Shown one piece after another: positions 37,141 to 51,088 of a stretch of DNA of 64,000 bases; position 1 is the first letter of the stretch, and every line of letters starts with the position of its first letter. Under the pieces are notes generated by a model that did no database searches, was not told the DNA's origin, and saw only the letters and a program-made list of their open reading frames with translations. Origin of the DNA: Isoperla grammatica (Eukaryota > Arthropoda > Insecta > Plecoptera > Perlodidae); assembly GCA_945910005.1 (NCBI GenBank), contig OX246744.1, positions 1,156,992 to 1,220,991 on the forward strand, given 5' to 3'. Both the position numbers and the translations under genes were made by a program.

Positions 37141-38627
37141 TTCGACGAAACGAGACGCTCCAAGCGGCCAAAGCGAGTAGCGCTAGGGCAAGGTTGCTAT
37201 AATAGTGTGCGTGGCGCATTGTGTGGTACACGTCGTTAGCACTTTCTAGCTGTTATACTGATGTTTGTGACATATCTTAAATAGAAATATATTGAGAATA
37301 AAGATTTTTCAATCTTTATTGGAACAATTGTTTCAAAATCATAAACATGGTACAAATTCAGACTCAGCAAAATCCGATATAGGTAGCTCAGCAAAAACAC
37401 GAGAGAAGCTAACTCGGTAGGTCACCGATTCGATCCTAGAGCTTTGCCAGTCCGCTCTGATTGAATTGTATCAAAAACTGACTTTATGATTACATCCGCA
37501 CCGGCGGGCGAGGGGGGATGCATAGGTTCAATGTGGTGGTGGGGGGTGGAGGGGAGTGGAGGGGAGTGGAAACGCAAGATGGATGCGATCACGTGTTGGC
37601 TACGATATCGCTAAGAATATTGCGTTTTTTGTTGGAAACATTGTGAAGGTTGGCCAAATGTAAGTAGTCTCATGTTAAACGGCTGTGAGTTAACACCCTC
37701 TCTCCCCCCCCCCCCCCCCCGAACCGTGGGTAGCTCGCAATGTAAAACCACGATATTTTAAAGGAATTTCATTGAGTTCTGAAGAATACTTTAAAGATAT
37801 TGGCAAAGTTAAGTAAGCAAAACTGCTTTGGTGATCTCGAGAGCTATGTCAGCGGAAGCGTATGCTTCTGGTGGGCTACCCTGGTCGGACAGGTCGTAGT
37901 GAAGAAGCCAGACAGAAAGCAGTCCACGTCCCCTTTCCTTTCCCTTTTCCTATACGTACTACTTGTCTCTTTCCTTGAATATCCACGCGACGTATGATCA
38001 TAGATGTCGAGTACGTCATTAAGGGTAAAGAGGATAGAACTCGATAAATGAAAGTTTCATGTTTTAGACCGTACACGCATTCACCTCACATGGGCGATAT
38101 TCAACTATAAATACTCTCATGTTCTCACAATGTTTTCTAAAGCTCAAGATACTCTTGTGAACCGGAAATGGAACCGCTTTAAGTCAGTGTCTGGAAAAGA
38201 ACTGGTACCGGAAAGAAGGTTTCAGTCAACGCTTTGAACGGCGGGTGGGCCACCAGTACATCAGCCTGAGAGTCGCGTGTTCGAGGCCCGCAAGGAGACG
38301 TACCTGTGAATATTCTTGGTTAACTATATTGGCGGACATAGGTTAGTTAAGTTTAGTTTAGTGTTAAGCAAGGCTCTTCGCAGCACAAGATTTCCTAGGA
38401 TTTTAAGTGTTTTAGCAAACCGTTTGCTTTTCCCGCTGTTTTTTTTTTTTTAGCAAAACTTTTCCCTTTCTTTAAACAAACGCGACTGGAAAACTCTAGA
38501 GAAAGGGACAAAGAAAAATCAAACACAATTGTAATCTGTAGAAACGTTTGCATTGTACATCTTTTTTATCTGTTGTAGATTTTTATTTTTTATGATAACA
38601 ATTCCAACATACATGTTTCATTATATT
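37141..38627. other. Intergenic, P3 upstream flank and P4 3' flank
   Basis: No gene recognised. Contains a decayed SINE-like head at 37378-37470 (TAGGTAGCTCAG, GATTCGATCC), G-rich and C-run sequence near 37501-37570 and 37704-37721, the right edge of segmental copy A at about 37823, and a dispersed repeat at 38330-38500 whose inverted relative lies at 32815-32940. Confidence 0.5.
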
Positions 38628-38638
38628 TTTATTTTATT
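38628..38638 (-). terminator. Overlapping AATAAA signals for P4
   Basis: Two overlapping minus-strand AATAAA hexamers 55-65 nt after the P4 stop codon. Confidence 0.6.
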
Positions 38639-38692
38639 CACTTGGTTACAGGACCGGTAAATGTTTTGATTGATTCACTAGTCTGAGGGGTT

Positions 38693-41376
38693 TTAAGCAC
38701 TTATAAGACCAGCTTCTTGCAAAGGTGGGCAGAACTGTTTCTTGTTGCCTTCAGGTTCTTGCGGATCGTTACACGCTTTAATGAGAGGCCTGCAGTCCTC
38801 AAAGTTGGGCTTGGTCTTGCATTGAGGGATCTTGAGCTTCTCATTTAAGGCCGCCAAGTTGAGCCCTCCTACCTTCATGCCCTCTTTCAGAGCCAGACGG
38901 ACGAGGAGCTTCATGTCACTGGTAAAACTCTCCAGCGTTGTTTGATCAGTCCTTTGCGAGTCCTGGCGCGCTGTAACAAGCAACAACAATAACTACACCT
39001 CACTTCAAAGTCTTATGACGCTCGGTTTTAGTACCCATTGCAATACTTGAATTCATCCAAATCTTTGGAGTTGCTCTTGTTACAGATTCTAATATTGGTC
39101 AGTTGTTTGCGATTATGTTAACAGCAGGCGCGGCACTTTGCTCTATTCAAACGATCAAATTAACCAAATTCTAGGCTTGCAATTGATAATCAATAGAATA
39201 TTTGAGCTGCAACTATAAGCAAATAACGTACGATGTGTTAACGGTTTTGTCCAAGTGAGCCCATTCTTGGCTGATCAGTTGGATGCATTACCAGTGAACT
39301 TTCAACCTTATTTCGACCACAGCATTATAAATAGCACAACCTACGTTATGTGTTTATGGTTAAAGCTATAATCGTTCTTCATACTACTAAAGCTTCTCCT
39401 CTCGTTCGATACACAATCTGGTATCAAGTTAAATCCTAGTAGTTGAAAACATTAGGTCGTTTGAAACATTTAAATAGCGCGGGGAATCACGCATGCTAAT
39501 AAAAGGAGGACAAGCATGCTAACAAGGAGGACACGCATGGTATTAGAAGGAGGACAAGTATGCTTAGAAGGAGGACACGCTTGGTATTAGAAGGAGGACA
39601 CGTATGCTAATAGTAGAAGGACACGCATAGTATTAGAAGGAGGGGACGCATGCTAATAGAAGGACGACGCTCATGCTTAGAAGGAGGACACGCATGGTAT
39701 TAGAAGGAGGACACGCATGCTTAGAAGGAGGACACGCATAGTATTAGAAGGAGGGGACGCATGCTAATAGAAGGAGGACGCTCATGCTTAGAAGGAGGAC
39801 ACGCATGGTATTAGAAGGGGGACACGCATGCTTAGAAGGAGGACACGCATGGTATTATAAGGAGGACACGCATGCTTAGGAGGAGGACACGCATGGTATT
39901 AGAAGGAGGACGCTCATGCTTAGAAGGAGGAAACGCATGGTTTTAGAAGGAGGACACGTATGTTTTAAGGAGGACACGCATGCTATTAGAAGGAGGGCAC
40001 GCATGGTATTAGATGGAGGACACGCATGGTATTAGAAGGAGGACGGTGACAAGGGTTTGTTTACGTCATCAGAAACACCTGGAATCTCTAATAAAATCAA
40101 CTCATTGCAATGATGGCATTCATTTGAAAATCCGGCTAAAACTGGATAAGTTACGAGACGTGAAAATGAGGCGTCTCTACCGCTAATGCTGACTTTTGTC
40201 ACAGCTTTATGACCAAAATCCTCCAGATTGACGTCACATGTTAAACGAAACCTGCGCTGTTCGTCGAATAAAAGTTATTCCAGCTTAGCTCATCCAAGAG
40301 CTTAATCGTTGAATGACCTTAAATGCATGTTTGGGTTTGAGGGTACTTTAAAGCCAACTATGGTAATGTTATGCTATGTTGATTCATTCCCCTTATAGTG
40401 ACTGAAGGAACCACTACCCTATGACGATAGAATTATTTTAATCCACTCTCACAAATGCGGTAGCAAACTGAATTTATGATTTGGACCCAGTATGTAATCA
40501 GGATAAACACGATAAGGATTGGTTGGTAGACTTAGTTCAAGGGTCTTACCTACGCGATCAGCCAAAGACACATGCGCCACCTGGAACAAGCATACAATAA
40601 TGAACAAGCATACAAAAACATGTACTACAATACCAGAGAATATTACAATGAATAACCTACACTACCATGATTACTAACTCATAATGTTGTTTATAATGTA
40701 TATGTTTTAGTTATAATATACACGAGTGTCTCTGGTGGACTTGACCCGAAACAAGCATGCACATGTGTTCGTCTTGGACGAGTGACTCGTGACCAACCAG
40801 CGAACGGTATTTGGAATTGGTGCTCGCTGATTGGCCATCAATGAATCACCTATGACGAAAGCATCGTACAGATATACTAGGCCACTGGACAACGAACTAA
40901 TGCTATATTATGTTTAGAATGTTAGCTACCATTGTAGAAGAACTCACCAAGCTCTTTATTCAAATCGAAAATTTAAAAGATATATCCAGGTATAACATAC
41001 TATAAAAATTATCACAAGGAACTTCTTCATCCTCATATTGAAATCTATGATATCAGTTTATTATTTGATATAGTAAGTTAAAAACGAATGAGAGACAACC
41101 TAAAGCAAACAATATTCATATTTTGAGATACTTGCTACTTCCCTGATAACTCAATGCAGCTAAGTCCTGAAACCCTGATCCTCAAACCGGCCAAGTCCTG
41201 AACCCCTGATAGTCAAGCCAGCTAATTCCTGCAGCCCTGATAATAAAGTCAGCTCATTCTTGAAGCCCTGATACAGAAGTCAGCTTATTGTCCTACAACC
41301 ATGATACTCGTCCTGCAGCCCTGTTAAGTATTCAACTTACCGCTACCAACACGAAAAGGAACGCCACCGCCTTCAT
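38693..41376 (-). CDS. P4: divergent secreted four-cysteine protein
   Basis: Three exons on the minus strand: 41376-41341 (36 nt), 40580-40550 (31 nt) and 38970-38693. The donors and acceptors are GT-AG with phases 0 and 1, giving 114 residues and a TAA stop. Exon 1 encodes MKAVAFLFVLVA and exon 2 VAHVSLADRV, a signal peptide different in sequence but the same in length and phase as P2. The mature part starts ARQDSQ. It has a helical stretch LVRLALKEGMKVGGLNLAAL, then CKTKPNFEDC, a third cysteine in IKAC and a last one in QFCPP. A true TATA box TATATAAAG lies 60 nt upstream of the ATG. It is the most divergent full-length member, so the gene architecture is older than the segmental duplication. 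Function unknown. Confidence 0.87.
39490..40048. repeat. Minisatellite in P4 intron 2
   Basis: Alternating units of about 21-24 bp built on AGGAGGACACGCATG followed by GTATTAGA or CTTAGA, about 24 copies with scattered changes. Confidence 0.9.
41140..41335. repeat. CCCTGATA repeats in P4 intron 1
   Basis: About five imperfect units of 35-45 bp with CCTGAAACCCTGAT or GCAGCCCTGATA cores. They lie in the same intron and share the CCTGATA word with the repeats of P2, P3, P5 and P6, though the rest of the unit differs. Confidence 0.6.
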
Positions 41377-41435
41377 GATTCAACTGCTCGGCTGCTGTGC
41401 TAGTAGAAGAATGTGACATAGCTATTGCTGGCAGC

Positions 41436-41444
41436 CTTTATATA
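41436..41444 (-). promoter_or_regulatory. TATA box of P4
   Basis: Minus-strand TATATAAAG, its downstream edge exactly 60 nt upstream of the P4 ATG, matching the spacing in the five other complete P genes. Confidence 0.8.
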
Positions 41445-41689
41445 ACACGGCCATGCTTACGTCGCACCTGCTCTACTACACGGTGAAGTACTACTTTGCC
41501 AAACAAAATTATTAATGTGCAGAGTTTAAATTATAACTGCGGTAATAGTTAAATCTGATTTCCTTTTACATTCATTCATATATCTTTCAGATAAGAACGT
41601 AGGCTTACAAAACATTTTAATTTATCCGCTTTGTATTTTTTTACTTTTTATTAGTTAAGACGGTGGAAGTTATTTATTTATTAACAGTA

Positions 41690-42334
41690 AATAACATTGA
41701 TTTGATAGAAAACGTGTATATGTTTCATTACTTACTTAAAGACTCCATCTTTGGAATTAGACCCTCTGTTAGCAGATCTAAACAAAACTGCAAGAAACTT
41801 AAGCTAAATAGGATTAAGTTTTTTGATACAAAATAGTAGAATACGCATTTACACGTTTATTATTGATTTGATAGAAGACGTGTGTATGTTTAATTGACTG
41901 GAACAGTGAACACTGACGAGTCCATCTTAATTGGCATTAAGACCTCTCTATTAGGTGATATAAAGAAAACTGTAAGAAACTCCACCTTGTTCGAGATAAC
42001 TACGATTATACTTCCCTGAAACAACACTTAGTAGAATACGCATTTATATGTATATTAATGATTTGATAGAGGACGTGTGCATGTTTAATTGACAAGAACA
42101 TTCGGGATGATCTCCGTGGTTGTTTCTATTTTTTATTCCGCTGTTATAAATTCAAACGTTCCTAATACAGTTGTTGTACTATTAATGAGAGTATATATTT
42201 GCGGGTAAACTCGAAGCTATCTTCACATATGACATAATAAACACCCTACGTGGAGGGAAATGCATAAAACAGCAGCTAGATCGAAACAAGTGTGGATGTA
42301 TCGTCTGCGCATCTTATCTGATCTCATTTCGTCA
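41690..42334. repeat. Imperfect direct repeat of about 190 bp upstream of P4
   Basis: The phrase TTGATTTGATAGAAAACGTG recurs with changes at about 41700, 41870 and 42060, followed each time by a GTTTAATTGA-like stretch. An inverted relative lies in intron 2 of P2 and P5 (near 30250 and 51530). The rest up to the array shows nothing coding. Confidence 0.6.
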
Positions 42335-45300
42335 TCACACAAGTAGAGTGGTGTATGACTACGAGGAGCAATGCCAACAAGTAGAGTAGAGTGGTGTATG
42401 ACTACGAGCAGCATTGCCAACACGTAGAGTGGTGTATGACTACGAGGAGCATTGCCAACAAGTAGAGTGGCGTATGACTACGAGCAGCATTGCCAACAAG
42501 TAGAGTGGCGTATGACAACGAGGAGCATTGCCAACAAGTAGAGTGGCGTATGACTACGAGCAGCATTGCCAACAAGTAGAGTGGCGTATGACTACGAGCA
42601 GCATTGCCAACAAGTAGAGTGGCGTATGACTACGAGAAGCATTGCCAACAAGTAGAGTGGCGTATGACTACGAGCAGCATTGCTAACAAGAAGAGTGGCG
42701 TATGACTACGAGCAGCATTGCCAACAAGTAGAGTGGCGTATGACAACGAGGAGCATTGCCAACAAGTAGAGTGGCGTATGACTACGAGGAGCATTGCCAA
42801 CAAGTAGAGTGGCGTATGACTACGAGCAGCATTGCCAACAACTAGAGTGGCGTATGACTACGAGCAGAATTGCCAACAAGTAGAGTGGCGTATGACTACG
42901 AGCAGCATTGCCAACAAGTAGAATGGCGTATGACCACGAGCAGCAATGCCAACAAGTAGAGTGGCGTATGACTACGAGCAGCAATGCCAACAAGTAGAGT
43001 GGCGTATGACTACGAGCATCATTGCCAACAAGTAGAGTAGCGTATGACTACGAGGAGCATTGCGAACAAGTAGAGTGGCGTATGACTACGAGCAGCATTG
43101 CTAACAAGAAGAGTGGCGTATGACTACGAGAAGCATTGCCAACAAGTAGAGTGGCGTATGACTACGAGCAGCATTGCCAACAAGAAGAGTGGCGTGTGAC
43201 TACGAGCAGCATTGCCAACAAGTAGAGTGGCGTATGACTACGAGCAGCATTGCCAACAAGTAGAGTGGCGTATGACTACGAGCAGCATTGCCAACAAGAA
43301 GAGTGGCGTATGACTACGAGCAGCATTGCCAACAAGTAGAGTGGCGTATGACTACGAGCAGCATTGCCAACAAGTAGAGTGGCGTATGACTACGAGCAGC
43401 ATTTCCAACAAATGAAGTGGCGTATGACTACGAGCAGCATTGCCAACAAGAAGAGTGGCGTATGACTACGAGCAGCATTGCCAACAAGTAAAGTGACGTA
43501 TGACTACGAGCAGCAATGCCAACAAGTAGAGTGGCGTATGACTACGAGCAGCATTGCCAACAAGTAGAGTGGTGTATGACTACGAGGAGCAATGCCAACA
43601 AGTAGAGTGGTGTATGACTTCGAGGAGCATTGCCAACAAGTAGTGAAGCGTATGACTACGAGCAGCATTGCCAACACGTAGAGTGGCGTATGACTACGAG
43701 CAGCATTGCCAACAAGTAGAGTGGCGTATGAATACGAGCAGCATTGCCAACAAGTAGAGTGGCGTATGACTACGAGCAGCAATGCTAACAAGAAGAGTGG
43801 CGTATGACTACGAGCAGCATTGCCAACAAGTAGAGTGGCGTATGACTGCGAGCAGCATTGCCAACAAGTAGAGTGGCGTATGACTGCGAGCAGCATTGCC
43901 AACAAGTAGAGTGGCGTATGACTACGAGCAGCATTGCCAACAAGTAGAGTGGCGTATGACTACGAGCAGCATTGCCAACAAGTAGAGTGGCGTATGACTA
44001 CGAGCAGCATTGCCAACAAGTAGAGTGGCGTATGACTACGAGCAGCATTGCCAACAAGTAGAGTGGCGTATGACTACGAGGAGCATTGCCAACAAGTAGA
44101 GTGGTGTATGACTACGAGGAGCATTGCCAACAAGTAGAGTGACGTATGACTACGAGGAGCATTGCCAACAAGTAGACTGGTGTATGACTATGAGGAGCAT
44201 TGCCAACAAGAAGAGTGGCGTATGACTACGAGGAGCATTGCCAACAAGTAGAGTGGCGTATGACTACGAGGAGCATTGCCAACAAGTAGACTGGTGTATG
44301 ACTATGAGGAGCATTGCCAACAAGTAGAGTGGCGTATGACTACGAGGAGCATTGCCAACAAGTAGACTGGTATATGACTATGAGGAGCATTGCCAACAAA
44401 TAGAGTGGCGTATGACTACGAGGAGCATTGCCAACAAGTGGGGTGGCGTATGACTACGAGCAGCATTGCCAACAAGTAGAGTGGCGTATGACTACGAGCA
44501 GCATTGCTAACAAGTAGAGTGGCGTATGACTACGAGGAGCATTGCCAACAAGTAGAGTGGCGTATGACTACGAGCAGCATTGCCAACAAGTAGAGTGGCG
44601 TATGACTATGAGGAGCATTGCCAACAAGTAGAGTGGCGTATGACTACGAGGAGCATTGCCAACAAGTAGAGTGGCGTATGACTACGAGCAGCATTGCCAA
44701 CAAGTAGAGTGGCGTATGACTACGAGCAGCATTGCCAACAAGTAGAGTGGCGTATGACTACGAGGAGCATTGCCAACAAGTAGAGTGGCGTATGACTACG
44801 AGGAGCATTGCCAACAAGTAGAGTGGCGTATGACTACGAGGAGCATTGCCAACAAGTAGAGTGGCGTATGACTACGAGGAGCATTGCCAACAAGTAGAGT
44901 GGCGTATTTATTTATTTATTTATTTATTCAATATTTCACATACAGCGTATTCTGCCATTTGGCGTGAAATAAAAAACATAACAATTGAAACACAGAAACA
45001 AGCACAAAGAACACATATTACACATGTGTTTGTCAATACTACGTAAAATGAGTACAATAACAAAAACAAACAAAGTACAAAAAATGCCGGTGAAAGAGAC
45101 AATGAGCACAATGAAGTTTAAAACAGGTAAAAGAGTGTTAAAAACACAGGTAATAATATCTTTATACATATAGGACTTGATCCAGAATAATACAATAAAA
45201 CAAAAAATAGAAACAAAGAAGCTGCATTAGACAATAGTGTAGTGTTGTAAATAGTGTAAAGAAGAAACAATATCAGAAGCAATTAATGTCTATCAAGATG

Positions 45301-48300
45301 AGAAATGAAGGATTTAATGAATGGTCGTAGTGGAAAAGAGATATCAACGTCCGAAGGCAGCGAGTTGTACAACATAGTGGCCCGTGTGAGGAACGATCGG
45401 CGTTCTATTTCAGTTCTTGGAGTACATATGTAAAATAAATTACACTGCCGAGTCCTCCTGGATGGTACCCGCACACCCAGGTTTTGAAGGATGTGGTTGC
45501 ATTGCACGTGACCATTAAAAATTTTGTGTAACAAAATAAGATCTGATTTCAGTCTGCGCTGTTCAAGTGTGCCAATGCCCAGTTCAAGTAAAATGCTACT
45601 ATTTGAGAGATGATTAAAATCCGGCACTCTTTTGCGCACAATATAACAAAAGAAAGAAACAACACTGTTTAAAAGATTTAAATTAGTCGGTGCTGCTGAA
45701 CTCCATACCGGTACTCCATATTCCACGATAGGAAGAACGAGAGATGTGAAATACAACTTCAGCGCCTTCGGGCAATTGATGTTGGTATGCCTATACAGCA
45801 TGCCCAGCATTTGCATTGCTTTCCTTTTAATTTTGACTATATGATCTAGAAATAGAAACTTCTCATCTAAAACTACACCTAGGTCATTAACTTTGTGCAG
45901 CCTTGTCAGTAAGTTACCAGATAGCATATAATCAAACACAATTTGATTTCTCTTCCATGAAATAGACAACACACCACACTTAGTGAAAGAAAACTTATGA
46001 CTACGAGCAGCATTGCCAACAAGTAGAGTGGCGTATGACTACGAGGAGCATTGCCAACAAGTAGAGTGGCGTATGACTACGAGGAGCATTGCCAACAAGT
46101 AGAGTGGCGTATGACTACGAGGAGCATAGCCAACAAGTAGAGTGGCGTATGACTACGAGCAGCATTGCCAACAAGTAGAGTGGCGTATGACTACGAGGAG
46201 CATGGCCAACAAGTAGAGTGGCGTATGACTACGAGGAGCATTGCCAACAAGTAGAGTGGCGTATGACTACGAGCAGCAATGCCAACAAGTAGAGTGGCAT
46301 ATGACTACGAGGAGCATTGCCAACAAGTAGAGTGGCGTATGACTACGAGGAGCATTGCCAACAAGTAGAGTGACGTATGACTACGAGCAGCATTGCCAAC
46401 AAGTAGAGTGGCGTATGACTACGAGCAGCATTGCCAACAAGTAGAGTGGCGTATGACTACGAGCAGCATTGCCAACAAGTAGAGTGGCGTATGACTACGA
46501 GCAGCATTGCCAACAAGTAGAGTGGCGTATGACTACGAGGAGCATTGCCAACAAGTAGAGTGGCGTATGACTACGAGGAGCATTGCCAACAAGTAGAGTG
46601 ACGTATGACTACGAGGAGCATTGCCAACAAGTAGACTGGTGTATGACTATGAGGAGCATTGCCAACAAGTAGAGTGGCGTATGACTACGAGGAGCATTGC
46701 CAACAAGTAGAGTGGCGTATGACTACGAGGAGCATTGCCAACAAGTAGACTGGTGTATGACTATGAGGAGCATTGCCAACAAGTAGAGTGGCGTATGACT
46801 ACGAGGAGCATTGCCAACAAGTAGACTTGTATATGACTATGAGGAGCATTGCCAACAAATAGAGTAGCGTATGACTACGAGGAGCATTGCCAACAAGTGG
46901 GGTGGCGTATGACTACGAGCAGCATTGCCAACAAGTAGAGTGGCGTATGACTACGAGCAGCATTGCTAACAAGTAGAGTGGCGTATGACTACGAGGAGCA
47001 TTGCCAACAAGTAGAGTGGCGTATGACTACGAGCAGCATTGCCAACAAGTAGAGTGGCGTATGACTACGAGCAGCAATGCCAACAAGTAGAGTGGCATAT
47101 GACTACGAGGAGCATTGCCAACAAGTAGAGTGGCGTATGACTACGAGGAGCATTGCCAACAAGTAGAGTGACGTATGACTACGAGCAGCATTGCCAACAA
47201 GTAGAGTGGCGTATGACTACGAGCAGCATTGCCAACAAGTAGAGTGGCGTATGACTACGAGCAGCATTGCCAACAAGTAGAGTGGCGTATGACTACGAGC
47301 AGCATTGCCAACAAGTAGAGTGGCGTATGACTACGAGGAGCATTGCCAACAAGTAGAGTGGCGTATGACTACGAGGAGCATTGCCAACAAGTAGAGTGAC
47401 GTATGACTACGAGGAGCAATGCCAACAAGTAGACTGGTGTATGACTATGAGGAGCATTGCCAACAAGTAGAGTGGCGTATGACTACGAGGAGCATTGCCA
47501 ACAAGTAGAGTGGCGTATGACTACGAGGAGCATTGCCAACAAGTAGACTGGTGTATGACTATGAGGAGCATTGCCAACAAGTAGAGTGGCGTATGACTAC
47601 GAGGAGCATTGCCAACAAGTAGACTTGTATATGACTATGAGGAGCATTGCCAACAAATAGAGTGGCGTATGACTACGAGGAGCATTGCCAACAAGTGGGG
47701 TGGCGTATGACTACGAGCAGCATTGCCAACAAGTAGAGTGGCGTATGACTACGAGCAGCATTGCTAACAAGTAGAGTGGCGTATGACTACGAGGAGCATT
47801 GCCAACAAGTAGAGTGGCGTATGACTACGAGCAGCATTGCCAACAAGTAGAGTGGCGTATGACTACGAGGAGCATTGCCAACAAGTAGAGTGGCGTATGA
47901 CTACGAGGAGCATTGCCAACAAGTAGAGTGGCGTATGACTACGAGGAGCATAGCCAACAAGTAGAGTGGCGTATGGTACGAGCAGCATTGCCAACAAGTA
48001 GAGTGGCGTATGACTACGAGGAGCATGGCCAACAAGTAGAGTGGCGTATGACTACGAGGAGCATTGCCAACAAGTAGAGTGGCGTATGACTACGAGCAGC
48101 AATGCCAACAAGTAGAGTGGCATATGACTACGAGGAGCATTGCCAACAAGTAGAGTGGCGTATGACTACGAGGAGCATTGCCAACAAGTAGAGTGACGTA
48201 TGACTACGAGCAGCATTGCCAACAAGGTGAGTGGCGTATGACTACGAGCAGCATTGCCAACAAGTAGAGTGGCGTATGACTACGAGCAGCATTGCCAACA

Positions 48301-50902
48301 AGTAGAGTGGCGTATGACTACGAGCAGCATTGCCAACAAGTAGAGTGGCGTATGACTACGAGGAGCATTGCCAACAAGTAGAGTGGCGTATGACTACGAG
48401 GAGCATTGCCAACAAGTAGAGTGACGTATGACTACGAGGAGCATTGCCAACAAGTAGACTGGTGTATGACTATGAGGAGCATTGCCAACAAGTAGAGTGG
48501 CGTATGACTACGAGGAGCATTGCCAACAAGTAGAGTGGCGTATGACTACGAGGAGCATTGCCAACAAGTAGACTGGTGTATGACTATGAGGAGCATTGCC
48601 AACAAGTAGAGTGGCGTATGACTACGAGGAGCATTGCCAACAAGTAGACTGGTATATGACTATGAGGAGCATTGCCAACAAATAGAGTGGCGTGTGACTA
48701 CGAGGAGCATTGCCAACAAGTGGGGTGGCGTATGACTACGAGCAGCATTGCCAACAAGTAGAGTGGCGTATGACTACGAGCAGCATTGCTAACAAGTAGA
48801 GTGGCGTATGACTACGAGGAGCATTGCCAACAAGTAGAGTGGCGTATGACTACGAGCAGCATTGCCAACAAGTAGAGTGGCGTATGACTATGAGGAGCAT
48901 TGCCAACAAGTAGAGTGGCGTATGACTACGGGGAGCATTGCCAACAAGTAGAGTGGCATATGACTACGAGCAGCATTGCCAACAAGTAGAGTGGCGTATG
49001 ACTACGAGCAGCATTGCCAACAAGTAGAGTGGCGTATGACTACGAGGAGCATTGCCAACAAGTAGAGTGGCGTATGACTACGAGGAGCATTGCCAACAAG
49101 TAGAGTGGCGTATGACTACGAGGAGCATTGCCAACAAGTAGAGTGGCGTATGACTACGAGGAGCATTGCCAACAAGTAGAGTGGCGTATGACTACGAGCA
49201 GCATTGCCAACAAGTAGAGTGGCGTATGACTACGAGGAGCATTGCCAACAAGTAGAGTGGCGTATGACTACGAGCAGCATTGCCAACAAGTAGAGTGGCG
49301 TATGACTACGAGGAGCATTGCCAACAAGTAGAGTGGCGTATGGCTACGAGCAGCATTGCCAACAAGTAGAGTGGCGTATGACTACGAGGAGCATTGCCAA
49401 CAAGTAGAGTGGCGTATGACTACGAGGAGCATTGCCAACAAGTAGAGTGGCGTATGACTACGAGGAGCATTGCCAACAAGTAGACTTGTGTATGACTATG
49501 AGGAGCATTGCTAACAAGTAGAGTGGCGTATGACTACGAGGAGCATTGCCAACAAGTAGAGTGGCGTATGACTACGAGGAGCATTGTCAACAAGTAGAGT
49601 GGCGTATGACTACGAGCAGCATTGCCAACAAGTAGAGTGGCGTATGACTACGAGGAGCATTGCCAACAAGTAGAGTGGCGTATGACTACGAGGAGCATTG
49701 CCAACAAGTAGACTTGTGTATGACTATGAGGAGCATTGCTAACAAGTAGAGTGGCGTATGACTACTAGGAGCATTGCCAACAAGTAGAGTGGCGTATGAC
49801 TACGAGGAGCATTGCCAACAAGTAGAGTGGCGTATTACTACGAGCAGCATTGCCAACAAGTAGAGTGGCGTATGACTACGAGGAGCATTGCCAACAAGTA
49901 GAGTGGCGTATGACTACGAGGAGCATTGCCAACAAGTAGAGTGGCGTATGACTACGAGCAGCATTGCCAACAAGTAGAGTGGCGTATGACTACGAGGAGC
50001 ATTGCCAACAAGTAGAGTGGCGTATGACTACGAGGAGCATTGCCAACAAGTAGAGTGGCGTATGACTACGAGGAGCATAGCCAACAAGTAGAGTGGCGTA
50101 TGACTACGAGCAGCATTGCCAACAAGTAGAGTGGCGTATGACTACGAGGAGCATGGCCAACAAGTAGAGTGGCGTATGACTACGAGGAGCATTGCCAACA
50201 AGTAGAGTGGCGTATGACTACGAGCAGCAATGCCAACAAGTAGAGTGTCATATGACTACGAGGAGCATTGCCAACAAGTAGAGTGGCGTATGACTACGAG
50301 GAGCATTGCCAACTAGTAGAGTGGCGTATGACTACGAGGAGCATTGCCAACAAGTAGACTGGCTTATGACTACGAGCAGCATTGCCAACAAGTAGAGTGG
50401 CGTATGACTACGAGCAGCATTGCCAACAAGTAGAGTGGCGTATGACTACGAGCAGCAGTGCCAACAAGTAGAGTGGCGTATGACTACGAGCAGCATTGCC
50501 AACAAGAAGTGTGGCGTATGACTACGAGGAGCATTGCCAACAAGTAGTGTGGCGTATGACTACGAGGAGCATTGCCAACAAGTAGAGTGGCGTATGACTA
50601 CGAGCAGCATTGCCAACAAGTAGAGTGACATATGACTACGAGCAGCATTGCCAACAAGTAGAGTGGCGTATGACTACGAGCAGCATTGCCAACAAGTAGA
50701 GTGGCGTATGACTACGAGCAGCATTGCCAACAAGTAGAAGTGGCGTATGACTACGAGCAGCATTGCCAACAAGTAGAGTGGCGTATGACTACGAGCAGCA
50801 TTGCCAACAAGTAGAGTGGCGTATGACTACGAGCAGCATAGTGGCGTATGACTACGAGCAGCATTGCCAACAAGTAAAGGGGCGTATGACTACGAGCAGC
50901 AT
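42335..50902. repeat. 38-bp tandem array B, about 197 units
   Basis: The same 38-bp unit as array A, over 8.57 kb including a 1.09-kb LINE insertion. Marker variants such as AGTGGGGTGGCG recur near 44437, 46896, 47697 and 48720. This implies block amplification with higher-order periods near 800 and 1020 bp. The right flank is identical to that of array A (GACGTCAGAGACC). The left flank is different, so a duplication breakpoint lies in or beside the array. Confidence 0.97.
44907..45994 (-). mobile_element. 5'-truncated jockey-like LINE inside array B
   Basis: The insertion splits a repeat unit between GCGTA and TATGAC. Read on the minus strand, an ORF of 229 residues (45972-45283) has the C-terminal features of non-LTR ORF2: NDLGVVLDEKFLFLDHI, LVLPIVEYGVPVWSS, GIGTLEQRRLKSDLILL and YNSLPSDVD. 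The 3' end carries an (AATA)n tail at 44907-44930. The catalytic reverse-transcriptase motif lies upstream of this fragment and is missing, so it is dead. The clade is inferred from motif style. Confidence 0.9.
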
Positions 50903-51018
50903 GACGTCAGAGACCTGTTGCTCTCCGTCATTATAAGACCTAAAGGTTTCTAGACAAGGATGTGTGATCGGCAAGGACGCTGGGGCTTGTACAGACGCAA
51001 CGTTTCAATATAAACCCA

Positions 51019-51024
51019 TTTATT
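51019..51024 (-). terminator. AATAAA signal for P5
   Basis: Minus-strand AATAAA about 65 nt after the P5 stop, as in P2. Confidence 0.65.
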
Positions 51025-51088
51025 GAATCAACCTTTAATTTAATATAATGTCAAATCCAAAGACACGAAGAAAAGAGTTTTTCTTAGA

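Larger units (their letters stand above)
29636..37823. repeat. Segmental duplication, copy A (P2-P3 unit)
   Basis: From GACGTCAGAGACCTG at 29636 this block matches 50903-59867, starting at an offset of 21267 bp that grows with later insertions. It contains P2, P3 and their flanks. Most non-coding stretches are near identical. The homology ends at about 37823 (AAGTAAGCAAAAC). Copy-specific insertions are a foldback element near 33794-34235, a hAT MITE at 34538-34952 and a LINE tail at 35072-35511. Confidence 0.9.

Noticed and set aside
43504..43905. 133-residue ORF in array B
   Set aside because: It is a 38-residue periodic translation of three 38-bp units, interrupted elsewhere by stops and not conserved between arrays.
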